From Nemertoderma westbladi (lineage: Eukaryota; Xenacoelomorpha; Nemertodermatida; Nemertodermatidae): a stretch of DNA of 64,000 nt. The notes under the pieces are model-generated. The model was not told where the DNA came from. It saw only the letters and a list, made by a program, of their open reading frames with translations, and did no database searches. A program made the position numbers and the translations under genes. The DNA is taken from the NCBI GenBank assembly GCA_032718475.1, contig JAUCBJ010006632.1, positions 1-64,000 of the forward strand, given 5' to 3'. Shown piece after piece: positions 11,101-23,300 of the stretch. How positions within the stretch are numbered: the stretch's first letter is position 1; each line of letters opens with the position of its first letter.

Positions 11101-13401
11101 CCGGAAAATAAGGTAAGTGAAAAACCCGTTTCTAGGAGAAAGGTAACACCAGTGTGTTATACAGACAACGGCAAAAGCCAAGCCTCCCAAGAGGAGAACA
11201 GCGGGAAAGACACCGAAAGATCTTACTATGTCAACAAAGCACCTAAAGACGTAAGTAAATTTAAGTCTCGAACCAGTGACAGGAGAGAACAGGTAATAAA
11301 AACTCCTCCTACGTCTCCTAAGAATTCATGGAAGAAAGCCCGAGGAAAGAACAAGTGTGCACAACACTACCCAAGTTAAAGTAAGTAACATCAAACCCAA
11401 ATGTGCATTGTGCGACAGGCCCCATCGTCTACGTGTATGTGATGAATTCTTAAAGAAATCCCTAAAGGATAGACGTGATGTCATGTGGGATAAGCGGTTA
11501 TGTTATAATTGTCTTAGACAAAGACACCAACGGCGGACCTGTGACTTAGACACGAGGTGCGCTAAGTGCGGCGCGAAACATCATATCTTGCTGCACACCG
11601 AATTTGAAAGAACCAGCCCGAGTCAGGTAAGTGAGTCCGAACTACATGTCCAATTCAGTGATGTGAATGACACTGACCACAGCTCTGAGATGGAAGGATT
11701 TTACACGGACAAATTCTCTGATGAAAATGAATCCTGTTATATGATAAACACCGCGGTGTATCAAGCGCTTACGTACGAGCCTGAAACCGATAACGAAGTG
11801 AAACCTACTATTCCTGACAGACAACCATCTTGGAAAGCACCAACTTCCAATGTCGGAATTCGGGAATTCCCGGTAGTTCAGCTGAGAGTCCACGGGCCCA
11901 TTAAGAGTTTTATAGTCAATGCTCTCCTGGACTCCAGCAGCACAGGAACATTCATCGACAAGGAACTAGCCGAAGACATCTTTGCTGGACAACCCAAGTT
12001 CCGAACTAAGTTGAACCTTTCAGGAATTATGCAGGTTTGGAAATCTACAGTAGCTACGGACTACTATGTAGGAGCGTTGTCCACTCCCCAGGACGAACTA
12101 GGAGAACACAGCATAAGGTCAGTAAAAATGGTGGCAATAAAGAACTTTGCTACCAGCCAAGTAGAACCTTACAACTGGGATGAAGACGATTTTACCCAGC
12201 AGCATGATATCCCTAGATTCAACACCGACTACCCAGGGGTGCAAATATTGATCGGTCAAAATGCGCATGAGGCGCTTGAGACATTAGAAAAACGGCCTGC
12301 TCGACCGCAACCATTGCAAACATATGCGGGAAGAACAAGAGTAGGTTGGTACTTCACTGGACCTTCCCGGAGAACCCTCATGGGACGAGTACCCACTGAC
12401 CATATACATCAGGTGAGTGATTGGGAAGAAGAATTCAGTGAGGGAGAGACCATACCTGAGGGAACACCATACTCCTCAGATAACGACGACATGACCCAAT
12501 TATTTGACGAGGAAAATACAATCGACCTCCTAACAGAGAGTGAAGTTTGGAGAAACCAAACGCAACTGTGCCATCTTGTCAATCATGGCGGACAATTCGA
12601 CTACAATGACGAGCTGAATGAGGTGATAGATCGATACAACGATAAGATTCGCAATGAACACGCCGTACGATTCTTTACTCAAGAAGTTGTAGAGCCTAAT
12701 TCCTACGACAAGGCTCTATCTGTCAAGGAGGAAAGAGCCAAGCAGATACAGGAAACGACCACCCGTTTTCTCAAAGATCAAGGTAGATATGAAATTGGTC
12801 TTCCATTCTGACGGCGAGAACCAAACTTTATCAATAACAGACCTTTAGTGGAGAAGAGAATCGCGCAACTACATCGGCATCTTACGGCCAATGCTTCCGC
12901 TAAGGAGATGTATAAGACACAGCTAAAGAAATTCATCGATAAGGGATACGCGGAGCGAGTACCAGAAGAAACACCCGTAACTGAGAGAACGTATTATCTA
13001 ACACATCATTACGTTCCCAAACCCAGTAAACCCAACGAAGTCCGGGTAGTATTCTACGGCTCCGCCCTTTACATGGGCCAATCACTTAATTCTGAGTTGT
13101 TGCCGGGACCCAACTTACTCCAATCCTTGTTGGGAATACTCTTAAGATTGCGGCAATATTCTATCGCTTTCGCCTCAGATATAGAAGGCATGTTCTTACA
13201 AGTTAAGGCGCTGGATAGGGATCGAGACAGCCTATGATTTCTGTGGTGGCCTGAAGGAGATCTCAACCTAAAACCGGTGGAGTACTGGATGACCATCCAG
13301 GCATTCGGGTTCATCTCAAGCCCCTCGAACGCTTGCTCAGTAGTGTGTACCACTGCTGATGACAACCGAGACGCCTTCTCTAAAGCGGTTATCGACAACA
13401 T
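8164..13401 (+). pseudogene. BEL/Pao gag-pol of element A, 5' part (Gag, protease, RT start), broken
   Basis: The protein begins MADTKQTLSDS and aligns along its length with B. In order: an N-terminal Gag region, an Ala/Glu-rich coiled coil (9300-9540), a DUF1759-type Gag core (KFNGDEMKWLPFNEYYKDN, about 10570-10850), zinc knuckles CALCDRPHRLRVC and CYNCLRQRHQRRTC, and a family A17-like protease in which the active site reads LLDSSST where B has LLDSGST. RT then starts and continues to 13401. Breaks seen: a frameshift near 8480, stop TGA at 9267, a deletion at ~9833, stop TGA at 10195, a frameshift near 11360, stop TGA at 12809 and stop TGA at 13235. At 13401 the frame is cut by the LTR of B and resumes at 30012. 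Not functional. Confidence 0.92.
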
Positions 13402-14595
13402 TGTTCGCGCTTTCAGACCTTTGGCAGTTTAACCCGCCAAATTAGGATGTCTTCTAGATATTAAATCGCCTTTTAGCCTATGACAAGTATTTGATTCACT
13501 ACACTAGTCGAAACCAATCTGTGCGCGATCATTCACCCGCTGGTTATACCCGGGAGATTGGGTTCGACGGCTTAATCTTATTGCTATGTAAGCCTAATGT
13601 ATTATTCGACTGACAGTATTATATAATCTCTGACAATATTATTCACCTTCGGGGAATATTAACAGTTCCTTTAGGACGTGGCGCTCTATCTATATAAACA
13701 GAGTTATGACTTAAACTACTCACAACGATATGGTTTAGTTATAATTCACATATATGGCGCATTCTTTAGGAAATGCTTCTTTAACAGACTCACTCATATA
13801 CAATGCTGCACAATACTGCACACTAATCTGCCGATCTTCACTGATTTTAGTCACATATAAAAGGAACACAGACTGACTCATGTAGGGTCTATCAAATAAC
13901 ATTCGATTCACTTCAAACCACTTTAACATAAGTCACAATCGTTTATCTGTAACCCTTCTCTCTTACCTTCGGTATATCAAGAATATTGGGTTTCGGGGTT
14001 ATTTATCGTTATTCCAAATATAATAATTCATCAACCATATTATGAATAACTGACAGTAAATAGCAGTATAAAACAACAACTGAACACTGATTGTTATGAG
14101 TTTGCAATGTTTCAGCAGTTTGTATGGTCAGATCAGGTCAGCAGTTAAAGGATATATGTCCTTATAATTAAACCTACTAGTGTTGGGCTAAAAAGCAGAA
14201 AAGCACAAAACACTACAAAGCCGTTCTTTCGTGGCTTTGAAACTCGTGACTACTGCTCTATACGAGGATACCAACTACACTTATTCCACGAAGCTCCCGT
14301 TCAACACAGAGAAAGAGCAGTGAGATAGGAAAAATTCAGTTCAGTAGCTCTGTGATAGGTCAAAATCAAGGCTAACTCAAATTCTATTGGGAGATACAAA
14401 AACAGGGCTATGACGCAACCTTCCTAGGCTGGTTGGCCGATTAAACAGAGCCCAGATACCTGCGTACAGCAAATCAGCCAATAAGCTGGTAGCTTGCACT
14501 ATTTTAACTATAGATCCCTTTTTGAGTATTCTAGCGACCGGGGGGGAACTGGCCAGCAAAGCAAACGAACCAGTTATCCCACAAAAGCTTTTACA
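13402..14595 (-). repeat. 3' LTR of element B
   Basis: This 1,194-bp LTR is near-identical to 28818-30011; I saw one C/G difference near 13472 and one G/A difference near 14252. In sense orientation it begins TGTAAAAGC and ends GCGCGAACA. A splice-donor-like string GAAGGTAAGAG lies in sense orientation around 13970. Short ORFs here (13678-13860 and 13735-13929) recur identically in the other LTR and are not genes. Confidence 0.97.
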
Positions 14596-14603
14596 CCGCT
14601 CCC
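14596..14603 (-). promoter_or_regulatory. 3' polypurine tract of element B
   Basis: In sense orientation GGGAGCGG directly abuts the start of the 3' LTR. Element D has TGGAGCGG in exactly the same position. The string is short for a polypurine tract and contains one C, but the shared position supports a plus-strand primer site. Confidence 0.65.
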
Positions 14604-14673
14604 AGAAAATGGGATTTAAGTCTATAAAATATACAAAATCACAGTTTCTAAAATATTAAAATACTCTAAACAG

Positions 14674-16083
14674 TTAGTCTTTCTTGCGTGGACGGCGTTT
14701 ACGCAGTTTCTTGAGGCTAGCGAGAGTCCTTTTCTCTTTGGGGCGAGCCACTTTATGAGGAGGGCTGTAGCTCCTAGGCGAAGGGTGCAATATGATTGCA
14801 TTAGAAGGTTTGGGTTTACGGTCGGTGTCTCGTCCATTTCGATATGCTTCTCCTCGAGCTGATTTTCCTCCGCTTGTCATGGGATACGTTCGTCCAAAAC
14901 TCTCGCAAAGAATAGGGTTTTCTAAGCTTGATATCTTCTTTGAGATTCGAGATTTCCCAATCGAACTGAGATAAGGCCAATTCGTTTATCGATTGGACTT
15001 ACTGTTATAACTTACGTTTATCTGAACAAACGCAGATTTCTTTTTTGATCTTTATAGAATAGCGTTTAACTCGTTTTGTACAACGCTCTCCTTCACCTTG
15101 ATGAAGGGTTGTATCGCGTTAAACGGGACGACCATACGGTTGGATAGTGATATTAGGTGTCCGCGTCATAATCCGGCTAGGTAAGATGGGCGGCTAGGTA
15201 GAAATCACTGTCGGAGTGTTACCGATTAATTGTTAGGGTAGCACTAGATCTTTGAACAGTGAATACAGTCCGCGAGGATCCGCGACACCACCAGGATCGC
15301 AGGTCTGAGGTCCAACTAAGGAATGAGGAGGTTTGACCGAGTATTCCGGGACTTTGATCGTAGGTTTACTCCAGGATCGTTCGAGCCGAGTGAGCATAGG
15401 TGATACGTCAAACAAGTTTCGCTCGAAACTCCAGTAAATATAACGAGCACAACTGTGTTTAACACAACGTTTCCGTGGATGTTTATGTCTTTCCGTTTAT
15501 TAGTTGGGTCTAGGGCATTTATCGTAATAATACCAAAGACGCACGTCTGGTAGGGGAAACGCGGGTGATATTTATTTGTTGTTACAATGCTTCTGTCAAG
15601 AATTCCAAATATACGTTGGAGTTACCGCGTTTATTTGTTTCTTTAGTGTCTTTTCTTTCGAGTCTATTTCGAATAGAAATTTCGCATTCGAATTTCAGTT
15701 TATGGTTCTGACTCCGCTGGGCAGGATATATAGTCGACATAGTCCGTATTATGTAAATCGATAGGATGACCAGTAGTTAAGAAGACCATATACGTACCAT
15801 TACGCTGCATATATCGAGCGGCGAATTTTCTATAGTCCAACTCGCGCGCGAGCTGCTCTTGGGACATTGGCGGTTCGATATAACGACCATCGTCCTCCGC
15901 AGCAGTTGGACTAACGTCGCCGCGTATTAAGCTATCAACAAACGCTTGTAAAAGTAGAGTATATCGCTCCCCGATACCAAGACCATCTTCTATCAACTCC
16001 GTCATATCTGCTATATATGAGTTTATCCATATTATAATGAGTTTATATTTAGGCGAGCGGGCGTCGCTGCCTACCCCAATCAA
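14674..16083 (-). pseudogene. Degenerate, internally deleted ORF3 of element B
   Basis: It begins at 16083 with an N-terminal segment matching ORF3 of A (ERYTL.LQAFVDSLI, then DDGRYIEPPMS and LDYRKF). From about 15700 the frame breaks repeatedly. Recognisable pieces continue: VPEYSV.PPHSL at ~15330, and the EENQLEEKH-type nucleotide match at ~14850. About 2.3 kb of the central and zinc-knuckle region of A and D is absent. The remnant ends in a basic tail KLRKRRPRKKD at 14674, perhaps the original C-terminus. The damage far exceeds the LTR divergence, so ORF3 was probably dead before this copy inserted. Confidence 0.82.
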
Positions 16084-17632
16084 CCCCCGGACAGTACGAG
16101 ATCCTCAGCGCCGATGTGTCGTCGCCGCTGTACTTTCGCCAACGACGTAGCCGCACAACGACAACGACAACCGGCACAAGTCACTCGACTGTCCGTCCCA
16201 AAGGCTTAGATATACCTCAGGTTCTTACTGGAGAGTTAGGGTTACTTTCACAATTGCGACTCGCTACTGTAAACACACCTTAGTAGTAACATTCGCCTAT
16301 AAACTCACAAATACCACACACACAACTTGTCACAAATTACACACACTCGGGTCACTTGTCCGTTAGTCAATGCCTTCCAGAATGTCACTGTATTATTATG
16401 TATCCTTGGATACTAGCAGTGCGCTATTTATTCCCTATGCTATTCAATGGGACAAGCTTTCTATTGTTCCTTTAACTCAATTCTAATTCTAGCGTGGTTG
16501 TTGCTATGGTGACATTATGTAAAGCTAGCGGTAGAATTAGGGTAATTCCAATGCATACAGATCTGGGATGTTATTTAATAGTAATTCTTTAATAGTCAAT
16601 GTCCTGTTTTATACATGACTTTATGAATTTTATCGGCTATTGACTATGTTTGGGAGACTTTCGTACACGCATACGCATAATAATATAAATCTCCGCTCCC
16701 CTGATCTATTAATTAATGGAATTTTGGGAATGTTATAAATTGCGTAAAATGGCAATTTATTAAATTCATTAAAAGACATGAATTTAAATTTATTCCCTGA
16801 AATTTTATTATTTGACACTTAAATAGACATATTTTGATTCTAAAACATGTCTGGGGACACAAGATCCTTAATTCTACGAAAATTGTCCTTTTAAGAATAT
16901 CGGTAAATGCTACGATATCTTAATCGACTAGAATTGTTAAAGGATCTGAATTTTGCAGATTTTGACATATTAGATTTGCAAATATTAAATAATTAATATT
17001 TGAGATGGGCACCGATTTATTCCAGAACTTGTCTGGGGACGTTAACCACTGATTCTATAATTTGTCTTTCAAGTATATCGGTGGGTGCCACGATATCTTA
17101 ATCGACTAGAATTACAGATGGTCAAAGGGTTTAACAGATTTATTTTGCGTTATACGCTACTGTTAAAGGGACATCACGCTACTATATGTATTATTTAATA
17201 TACGGTATGAGAGCAATATCGCACGAAGCAATGTCAGTGTGAAGAGGCAAGTCGTTTCCAAGGTCTACCAAGAGCTTGGTTTAGCCGAGACACGAGGATC
17301 TGAACTTTGCATTCCTAATACTCTGCCTACCAATAATACTTTAATATAGTAGTGGCTTTATTGTACTTTAATAAGTACGGACATTTCATCTTACTGTAGT
17401 TACGTATTTATAATATAATACGGACAGTAAGGAAAGAGAAAAATAATTATTTCTTCGCCGTCGCACTAAATATAATATAAGTAATTACGTACGTAATAAA
17501 CACGAATATATTGCACTATTCTACTAAATTAAATAAAACGATTATAATAAAATTACATAGTAATACATACATAAATATAAAAATAATAAAATAATATAAA
17601 ATAATAGAGTCACACGCCCACTCCGAACGATA
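16084..17632 (-). other. Pol-ORF3 spacer of element B
   Basis: This noncoding spacer of about 1.55 kb is homologous to 32908-34613 of A. It holds two copies of a ~95-bp motif (about 16841-16934 and 17020-17113) and an internal GGGAGCGG (sense) at 16693-16700. The sense sequence just before the ORF3 start ends ATATAGCAG, resembling a splice acceptor but with a weak pyrimidine tract. The short ORF at 16630-16818 is AT-rich and unconvincing. Confidence 0.7.
16841..17113 (-). repeat. Two copies of a conserved ~95-bp noncoding motif
   Basis: Both copies carry, in sense, AATTCTAGTCGATTAAGATA followed by TCG, then a divergent middle with CCGATA and a GACAA string, and end with CCCCAGACA.GT. The same pair, in the same order and spacing class, occurs in A at about 33455-33550 and 33686-33787. 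A structured RNA or protein-binding element acting on ORF3 expression is possible; function is unknown. Confidence 0.75.
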
Positions 17633-19195
17633 TTAAGTTGGGGAGTCCCTAGATGTCGGTTGGATTAGGGAAGTGGTCGTGGGAAGAGTTTCTTGCCTTC
17701 CATAGTTTCCGGAGAGCTCTCTGTCTCTTTCCAGTAAACATAAACGACCCACTGGGCGATTGAGCTGTTGAGTCTCAAAGACTATCCCTGGTTTCTTAAA
17801 GTTCCGCCGCATGACGACGAGCTCTACTGATCTCACCAAACCATCGCTCGAGATATAAGTCTCGATGATACGTCCTGTTTGCCATCGCTTACGTGGGAGA
17901 TCGGGGTCCACAATAAGCACCATGTCTCCAGCGCTGACGTTTTCTTGCTGCGCAAACCACTTAGTTCGAAGTTGTAGAGTGGGCAGGTAATGTTTCTCGA
18001 AATGGTCAGCGAAACGACGGGATAGCAACTGCATAAGTTGCCAGGTTCGACGACAGTACTCGTCTCCGTCTGTGATCTCCGATCGTGGGAGCATGGCTAC
18101 GGGCTTCTTCAGTAGAAAGTGCGCGGGTGTTAGCGCTTCCAGGGAATCAGGATTTGAAGAGACTGGCATAAGCGGTCTTTCGTTGAGATAGGCGGCGATT
18201 TCCTCCATTAACGTCCGCAATAATTCGTCGGTGAGATAAGCGCGACAAGGCACAATAAAGTGGAACGCAGTCTTCACGCTCCTAATCAATCTCTCCCAAC
18301 TTCCTCCCCACCAAGGGGCGTCGGCGGCGTTGAAGGTCCAGCTAGACGCTGTTATCCTTAGCTGATCGTCCACCTGTCTTATGTTCCAGTCCTTTACGTA
18401 AGCTTGAATTTCGTTATTGGCGCCAATGAAGTTCGTTCCCTTATCCGATCTCATCGTGTTACTGGTTCCGAAGCGAGCGATCTGTCGTCGTAAACTCAAC
18501 ACGAAGCTGTTGGTGGATAGATCGTTTACCATATCGAGATGGATAGCTCTACAAGTCATACAAACGAAGATGACACACCATCTCTTGACTATAGTTCGGG
18601 CACGATATACTTCAATAGGGCCAAATAAATCCACACCGGTATTAGTAAAGGGTGGTTCATAGAAGCTTACTCTTTCCCTAGGTAATTCTGCCTCTCGCTG
18701 TGTTAAAGGCCTACTGAATGCTTTCTTACAGGGTATGCAGTTCCTAAGAACTTGGTTCAGAGCCCTACGGGGTTTATAAAAATAGTAGCGAGTTCGAATT
18801 TCACTCAGAACTCGTTCTCTACCAGCATGGTACAGTTTGCTATGAACATCTACAATTATCTTGATTTGTATGTCAAGATTTCTAATAAGTATGGGAAACT
18901 TAGTGTCAAAGGATAATGGGGCGTTTGTTAGCCGACCCCCAACACGTATTAACCCATCTATCATGGTACTAGAGAAGCGATCCCTTAAGCGCATCTGCGG
19001 ATTTCTTAACAACAGGAAATACTTATCGGAATCCTCATAGCATTGTAGGAGTCTCAGCATCTGTTTGTTGGTTTCATCATGCTCCTGGTAACTGATCTTC
19101 TCCTTTAGAAACCTGTCGGATATCTTGTACTTTGGAAGATCTTTAACAGCATGGACTCGTGCAGATGTTGATGGAGCATCATCACTATTCATCAT
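17633..19195 (-). CDS. BEL/Pao integrase region of element B pol
   Basis: This 520-residue frame covers the end of pol. A zinc-binding HHCC module is visible (DVHSKLYHAGRERV, then RNCIPCKKAF). The DDE core follows: first Asp in NTGVDLFGPIE, second in RSDKGTNFIG, Glu in PWWGGSWERLIRSVK. A C-terminal DNA-binding-like part follows (AQQENVSAGDMVLIVDPDLP, KRWQTGRI). All catalytic residues remain. It is cut off from the RNase H part upstream by TGA codons around 19200, so it would not be made as part of a polyprotein from this copy. The listed Met start is nominal. Confidence 0.88.
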   Translation of the reverse strand: MMNSDDAPSTSARVHAVKDLPKYKISDRFLKEKISYQEHDETNKQMLRLLQCYEDSDKYFLLLRNPQMRLRDRFSSTMIDGLIRVGGRLTNAPLSFDTKFPILIRNLDIQIKIIVDVHSKLYHAGRERVLSEIRTRYYFYKPRRALNQVLRNCIPCKKAFSRPLTQREAELPRERVSFYEPPFTNTGVDLFGPIEVYRARTIVKRWCVIFVCMTCRAIHLDMVNDLSTNSFVLSLRRQIARFGTSNTMRSDKGTNFIGANNEIQAYVKDWNIRQVDDQLRITASSWTFNAADAPWWGGSWERLIRSVKTAFHFIVPCRAYLTDELLRTLMEEIAAYLNERPLMPVSSNPDSLEALTPAHFLLKKPVAMLPRSEITDGDEYCRRTWQLMQLLSRRFADHFEKHYLPTLQLRTKWFAQQENVSAGDMVLIVDPDLPRKRWQTGRIIETYISSDGLVRSVELVVMRRNFKKPGIVFETQQLNRPVGRLCLLERDRELSGNYGRQETLPTTTSLIQPTSRDSPT

Positions 19196-19216
19196 TCATC
19201 ATCATCACTTTGTCCC
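19184..19216 (-). repeat. TGA/ATGA-type triplet expansion creating stops in pol
   Basis: In sense, AAG is followed by four consecutive TGA codons and then ATGATGAATAG-like triplets. The orthologous site in A reads through without them. The change resembles slippage of a GAT/TGA triplet and falls between RNase H and integrase. Confidence 0.8.
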
Positions 19217-20320
19217 GGAGTAACGATGATGAAAACATCGTTTCAAATAAGTAACAGCTTTACAAAGCCGATTCCAGGAACTGTAGTGACGTATCGCTCT
19301 CTGCAAGAGAGGTGAGAGTCCTTGCGAGATATCTGGTATTCCAGATTTCCAATCCTTGTCACGGATTTCCAAGATTTCTTTAGTCGTGGCAGTGGGTTTC
19401 TGATCCAAAGCATCCTCTCCGGAAGTAAATAATACAGATAGATCAACCGCAGGTTTAAACAACTTCGATTTACTCGCTCGAGTTTTGGGTTTAACTTTCT
19501 CCGCTCCCTTGGCCTGTCTGATCTCTGCGGTTGTGAGATGGGGAGGCCATTCTTCTTCTTCTCGGTAGAGAAAGCTGGGTCCACCTAACCATTCAGGAGT
19601 ATTTACCAATTCCTTTGGAGTCGCTCCTCGGGAAGCGATGTCTGCTGGATTAATCGTTCCGGGGCAATGTCTCCATTGGTCCATCGTCGTGCGACTAAGT
19701 ATGATGGATACTCTGTTGGTAACAAAGACGCTGAACTGACAGACTTCATTGGTTATATACTCTAACACGAGTAAAGCGTCGGTCCAATAGACAGTTTTCT
19801 CTAATGGATAGTCAATCTGTTCTGTTACATTCCGGCCGATGGCTGTAGCGTATAGAGCCGCTTTTAACTCCGCTCGAGGAACTTTCAACTTGTTGTTGAT
19901 TAATGCCTTAGAAGTAACCAAGGCGACTTTGATTCCATCCGGAGTTTCCACCCTTAGATAGGCTACTATACCTATTCCCATATTGCTGGCGTCTCCAAAC
20001 ACATGGAGTTGATAGGAATACGTAGGGAGAACATGACCAAAATATGAACGGGATATTATAAAATCCTCAATAGCTGGCAGAGAATCTTCCCATTTCATCC
20101 ACTTCTTTAATAATTCTCCCTTAAGTGGATCGTCCCATGAGTGGTTTTCAAGCCACATTTGTTGTACCAAACTCCGAGCAATCAATATAACTGAGCTAAT
20201 AAATCCCAATGGATCGAAATAAGTGCTCAGTATACTTAAGCAAATCCGTTTGGTTCGAACTGGATTATCTCGCTGTTTTAGTTGGAAAAACAGGATATCT
20301 CGCTCTGTGTCCCATTTCAA
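19205..20320 (-). CDS. RT end, RNase H and linker of element B pol
   Basis: The frame starts inside the RT thumb region (KWDTERDILFFQL; LSILSTYFDPLGFISSV) and passes into the RNase H-like domain typical of BEL/Pao (LHVFGDASNMGIGIVAYL with the first Asp; PRAELKAALYA with Glu; YWTDALLVLEYI with Asp; NPADIASRGATPKEL). It ends at the TGA run at ~19205. The start is a frameshift join with the upstream frame: one base is missing relative to A near 20330. Confidence 0.88.
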   Translation of the reverse strand: MKWDTERDILFFQLKQRDNPVRTKRICLSILSTYFDPLGFISSVILIARSLVQQMWLENHSWDDPLKGELLKKWMKWEDSLPAIEDFIISRSYFGHVLPTYSYQLHVFGDASNMGIGIVAYLRVETPDGIKVALVTSKALINNKLKVPRAELKAALYATAIGRNVTEQIDYPLEKTVYWTDALLVLEYITNEVCQFSVFVTNRVSIILSRTTMDQWRHCPGTINPADIASRGATPKELVNTPEWLGGPSFLYREEEEWPPHLTTAEIRQAKGAEKVKPKTRASKSKLFKPAVDLSVLFTSGEDALDQKPTATTKEILEIRDKDWKSGIPDISQGLSPLLQRAIRHYSSWNRLCKAVTYLKRCFHHRYSGTK

Positions 20321-23300
20321 GCCGAGTGTCTTGTTTCTGGCAGATCATCTTTGATCAAATCGAGATCTTTCGCTCCTCGATCCTCCGCAGGGATCGACTC
20401 CAGAAACTCACGGGAGTTGCTGGTGAATTTCGTTAATCGAAACCCACCTCTTTTTAAGCACTCTACCGTTCCTTTAGCGACCTCAATGGCTTCCTCAACT
20501 GATGGAAGGGACTTCAGATTGTCGTCCATGTATATGTCCCTCTTAATGTTGTCGATCACTTCCTTAGAGAAGGCCTCTCGGTTGTCCTCTGCAGTGGTAC
20601 GCACTACTGAACAGGCGTTGGAAGGGCTTGAGATTATTCCAAAGGCCTGGATGGTCATCCAGTACTCCACCGGTTTCTGGTTGAGGTCTCCTTCGGGCCA
20701 CCATAGAAATCGTAGGCTATCTCGATCCCTATCCAACACTTTGACTTGCAAGAACATGCCTTCTATATCGGAGGCGAAAGCAATCGAATATTGTCTCAAT
20801 CTTAAAAGAATTCCCAACAAAGATTGAAGTAAGTTGGGTCCGGGTAACAATTCAGAGTTAAGGGATTGACCCATGTAAAGAGCGGAGCCATCAAACACTA
20901 CTCTCACTTCATGTGGCTTACCGGGTTTAGGAACGTAATGGTGAGTTAAGTAATACGTTCTTTCGGTCACAGGTGTTTCTTCCGGTACTCTCTCCGCGTA
21001 TCCCTTATTAATAAATTTTTCCAGCTGTGTTTGATACATTGCTTTAGCTGAAGAATTGGCCGTAAGGCGTCGATGGAGTTGCGCGATTCTTTTTTCCGCC
21101 AAAGGTCTGTTATTGATGAACTTCGGTTCTCTCTTGCGAAAAGGTAAACCGACTTCATACCTACCTTGATCTTTGATGAAACGTGTAGTCGTCTCTTGGA
21201 TCTGCTTGGCCCTTTCCTCTTCCACCGATAAGGCTTTATCGTAGGAATTGGGCTCTACCGCCTCTTGCGTAAAGAATCGTACAGCATGTTCATCTCGAGT
21301 CTTGGCATTACAACGCTCAATGACGTCATTTAACTCGTCGTTATAAGTTTCTCGTTCAGATGGATAGAGAAGTTGACATAAGTTCACTTGATTTTGCCAA
21401 GCCTCGTTTTCCTTAAGGAGATCAATGGTATTCTCCTCATCAAAAAGCTGGTGAATGTCGTCGTTGTCTGAGGAGTATGGAGTTCCCTCAGTTAAATCGT
21501 CTCCCTCACTAGTATCATCTTCCCATTCACTCACCTGGCAGACGCGCTCTTGCGGTAGTCTTTCTCTGAGTGTTCTACGGGAAGGTCCAGTAAAGTACCA
21601 ACCTACTCTAGTTCTTACCGCATAGGTCTGCAGTGGCTGCGGTTGAGCAGGCCGTTTCTCTAATGTCTCCAGCGCCTCATGCGCGTTTTGGCCGATGAGT
21701 ATTTGCCCTCCAGGATAATCAGTCTGGAATCGAGGTATGTTAAGATGTTGGATGCTCTCATCCTCGTCCCAATTATAAAGGTCTGCTTGGGTAGTAGCGA
21801 AGTTCTTTATAGCTACCATTTTCACTGACCTGATGCTATGTTCTCCTAGTTCGTCCTGGGGGGTGGACAACGCTCCTACATAATAATCCGCTGTTATTGT
21901 AGATTTCCAAACTTGCATAATTCCAGACATGTTTAGCGTAGTTCGGAACTTGGGTTGTCCAGCAAATATGTCTTCGGCTAGCTCTTGGTCGATGAATGTT
22001 CCTGTACTACCGGAGTCAAGGAGGGCGTTCACTACATAACTCCGTTTAGGTCCGTGAACCCTTACCTGTACCACAGGAAATTCTCTAATCCCTACATTGG
22101 AAGATGGCTCTTTCCAAGATGGTTGCCGTTCAGAAGTAGTTAGAGTGAGGTCGCTGTCTGTATCTTTTTCATATGTGAGTGCTCGATACACTGCGGTATT
22201 TATCAGGTAACAGGATTCGTTTTCGTCGGAGAACTCATCCGTATAGAATCCTTCCATCTCAGATTGATCAGTGTCGTTCACATCACTGAATTGGACATGT
22301 AGTTCGGAATCACTTACCTGATTCGGACTATTTCGCTCGAATTCAGCGTGCAACAAGATATGATGTTTCGCACCACACTTTGCACACCTTATGTCAGAGA
22401 AACAGGTACGCCGTTGGTGTCCTTGTCTGAGGCAATTATAACATAACCGCTTATCCCACATGACTTCGCGTCTCTCAGTTAATGATTTCTTTAGAAATTC
22501 ATCACACATATTTAAGCGATGGGTCCCGTCGCATAGCGCACATTTCGGTTTGATGTTACTTACCTTATTCTGAGTCACATTGTGTACACTTGCTTTTTCT
22601 TCGGGCTTTCTCACCTGAATTCTCTTGGGAGACGTAGGAGGAGTTTTTCTTACCTGTTCTCTCCTGTCATTTGTTCGAGACTTGAATTTACTTACCTGAT
22701 CTTTAGGCATTTTATTCACGTAATAAGATCTATCAGTGTCCTTCCCGCTATCTTCTCCTTGAGAAGTCTGGCTTTCGCCATCGTCTGTATAACACACTGG
22801 TGTTACCTTTCTCCTAGAGACGGGTTTTTCACTTACCTTGTTTTCCGGTGTCTTCTCTCTGGACAGTTTCAGGAGCTGTAATTTCACTTCTCCATCTAGG
22901 AATGACATGAGATCAGACATGGTAGGGTCTCTTCGTTGTTGTTCCATCATATATAACACTTTCTTATCCCAGCGTGTGCCTACCCCACCTTTCGGTAAAG
23001 TAGAAGCCACAGCTCCAATGACCATAGAACTTTGGTATTCATGAGACTTACCTAACCAATCTAATTGTCTACAGATCTCTTGAATCTCATCGGAAAACTC
23101 TATTATCCCACTGCTGATGAACTTTCTGGGCGCTACTAATTTCGCATATAAATACTTAGCGATATTATTCCTATTACCATACCTGATGTTTAGTGTATCC
23201 CAAACTTGTCTTAATCCGTCTGGATGTCCAATAAACTTTAACGCCATTAACTTGGGAGATCCTTCCAAGCACTCGATGAGGAATCTAAGTTTCTCTCCAT

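Noticed and set aside
13678-14974. Short ORFs in and beside the B LTR
   Set aside because: Those inside the LTR recur unchanged in the other LTR and lack domains; those beside it are antisense to the ORF3 remnant.
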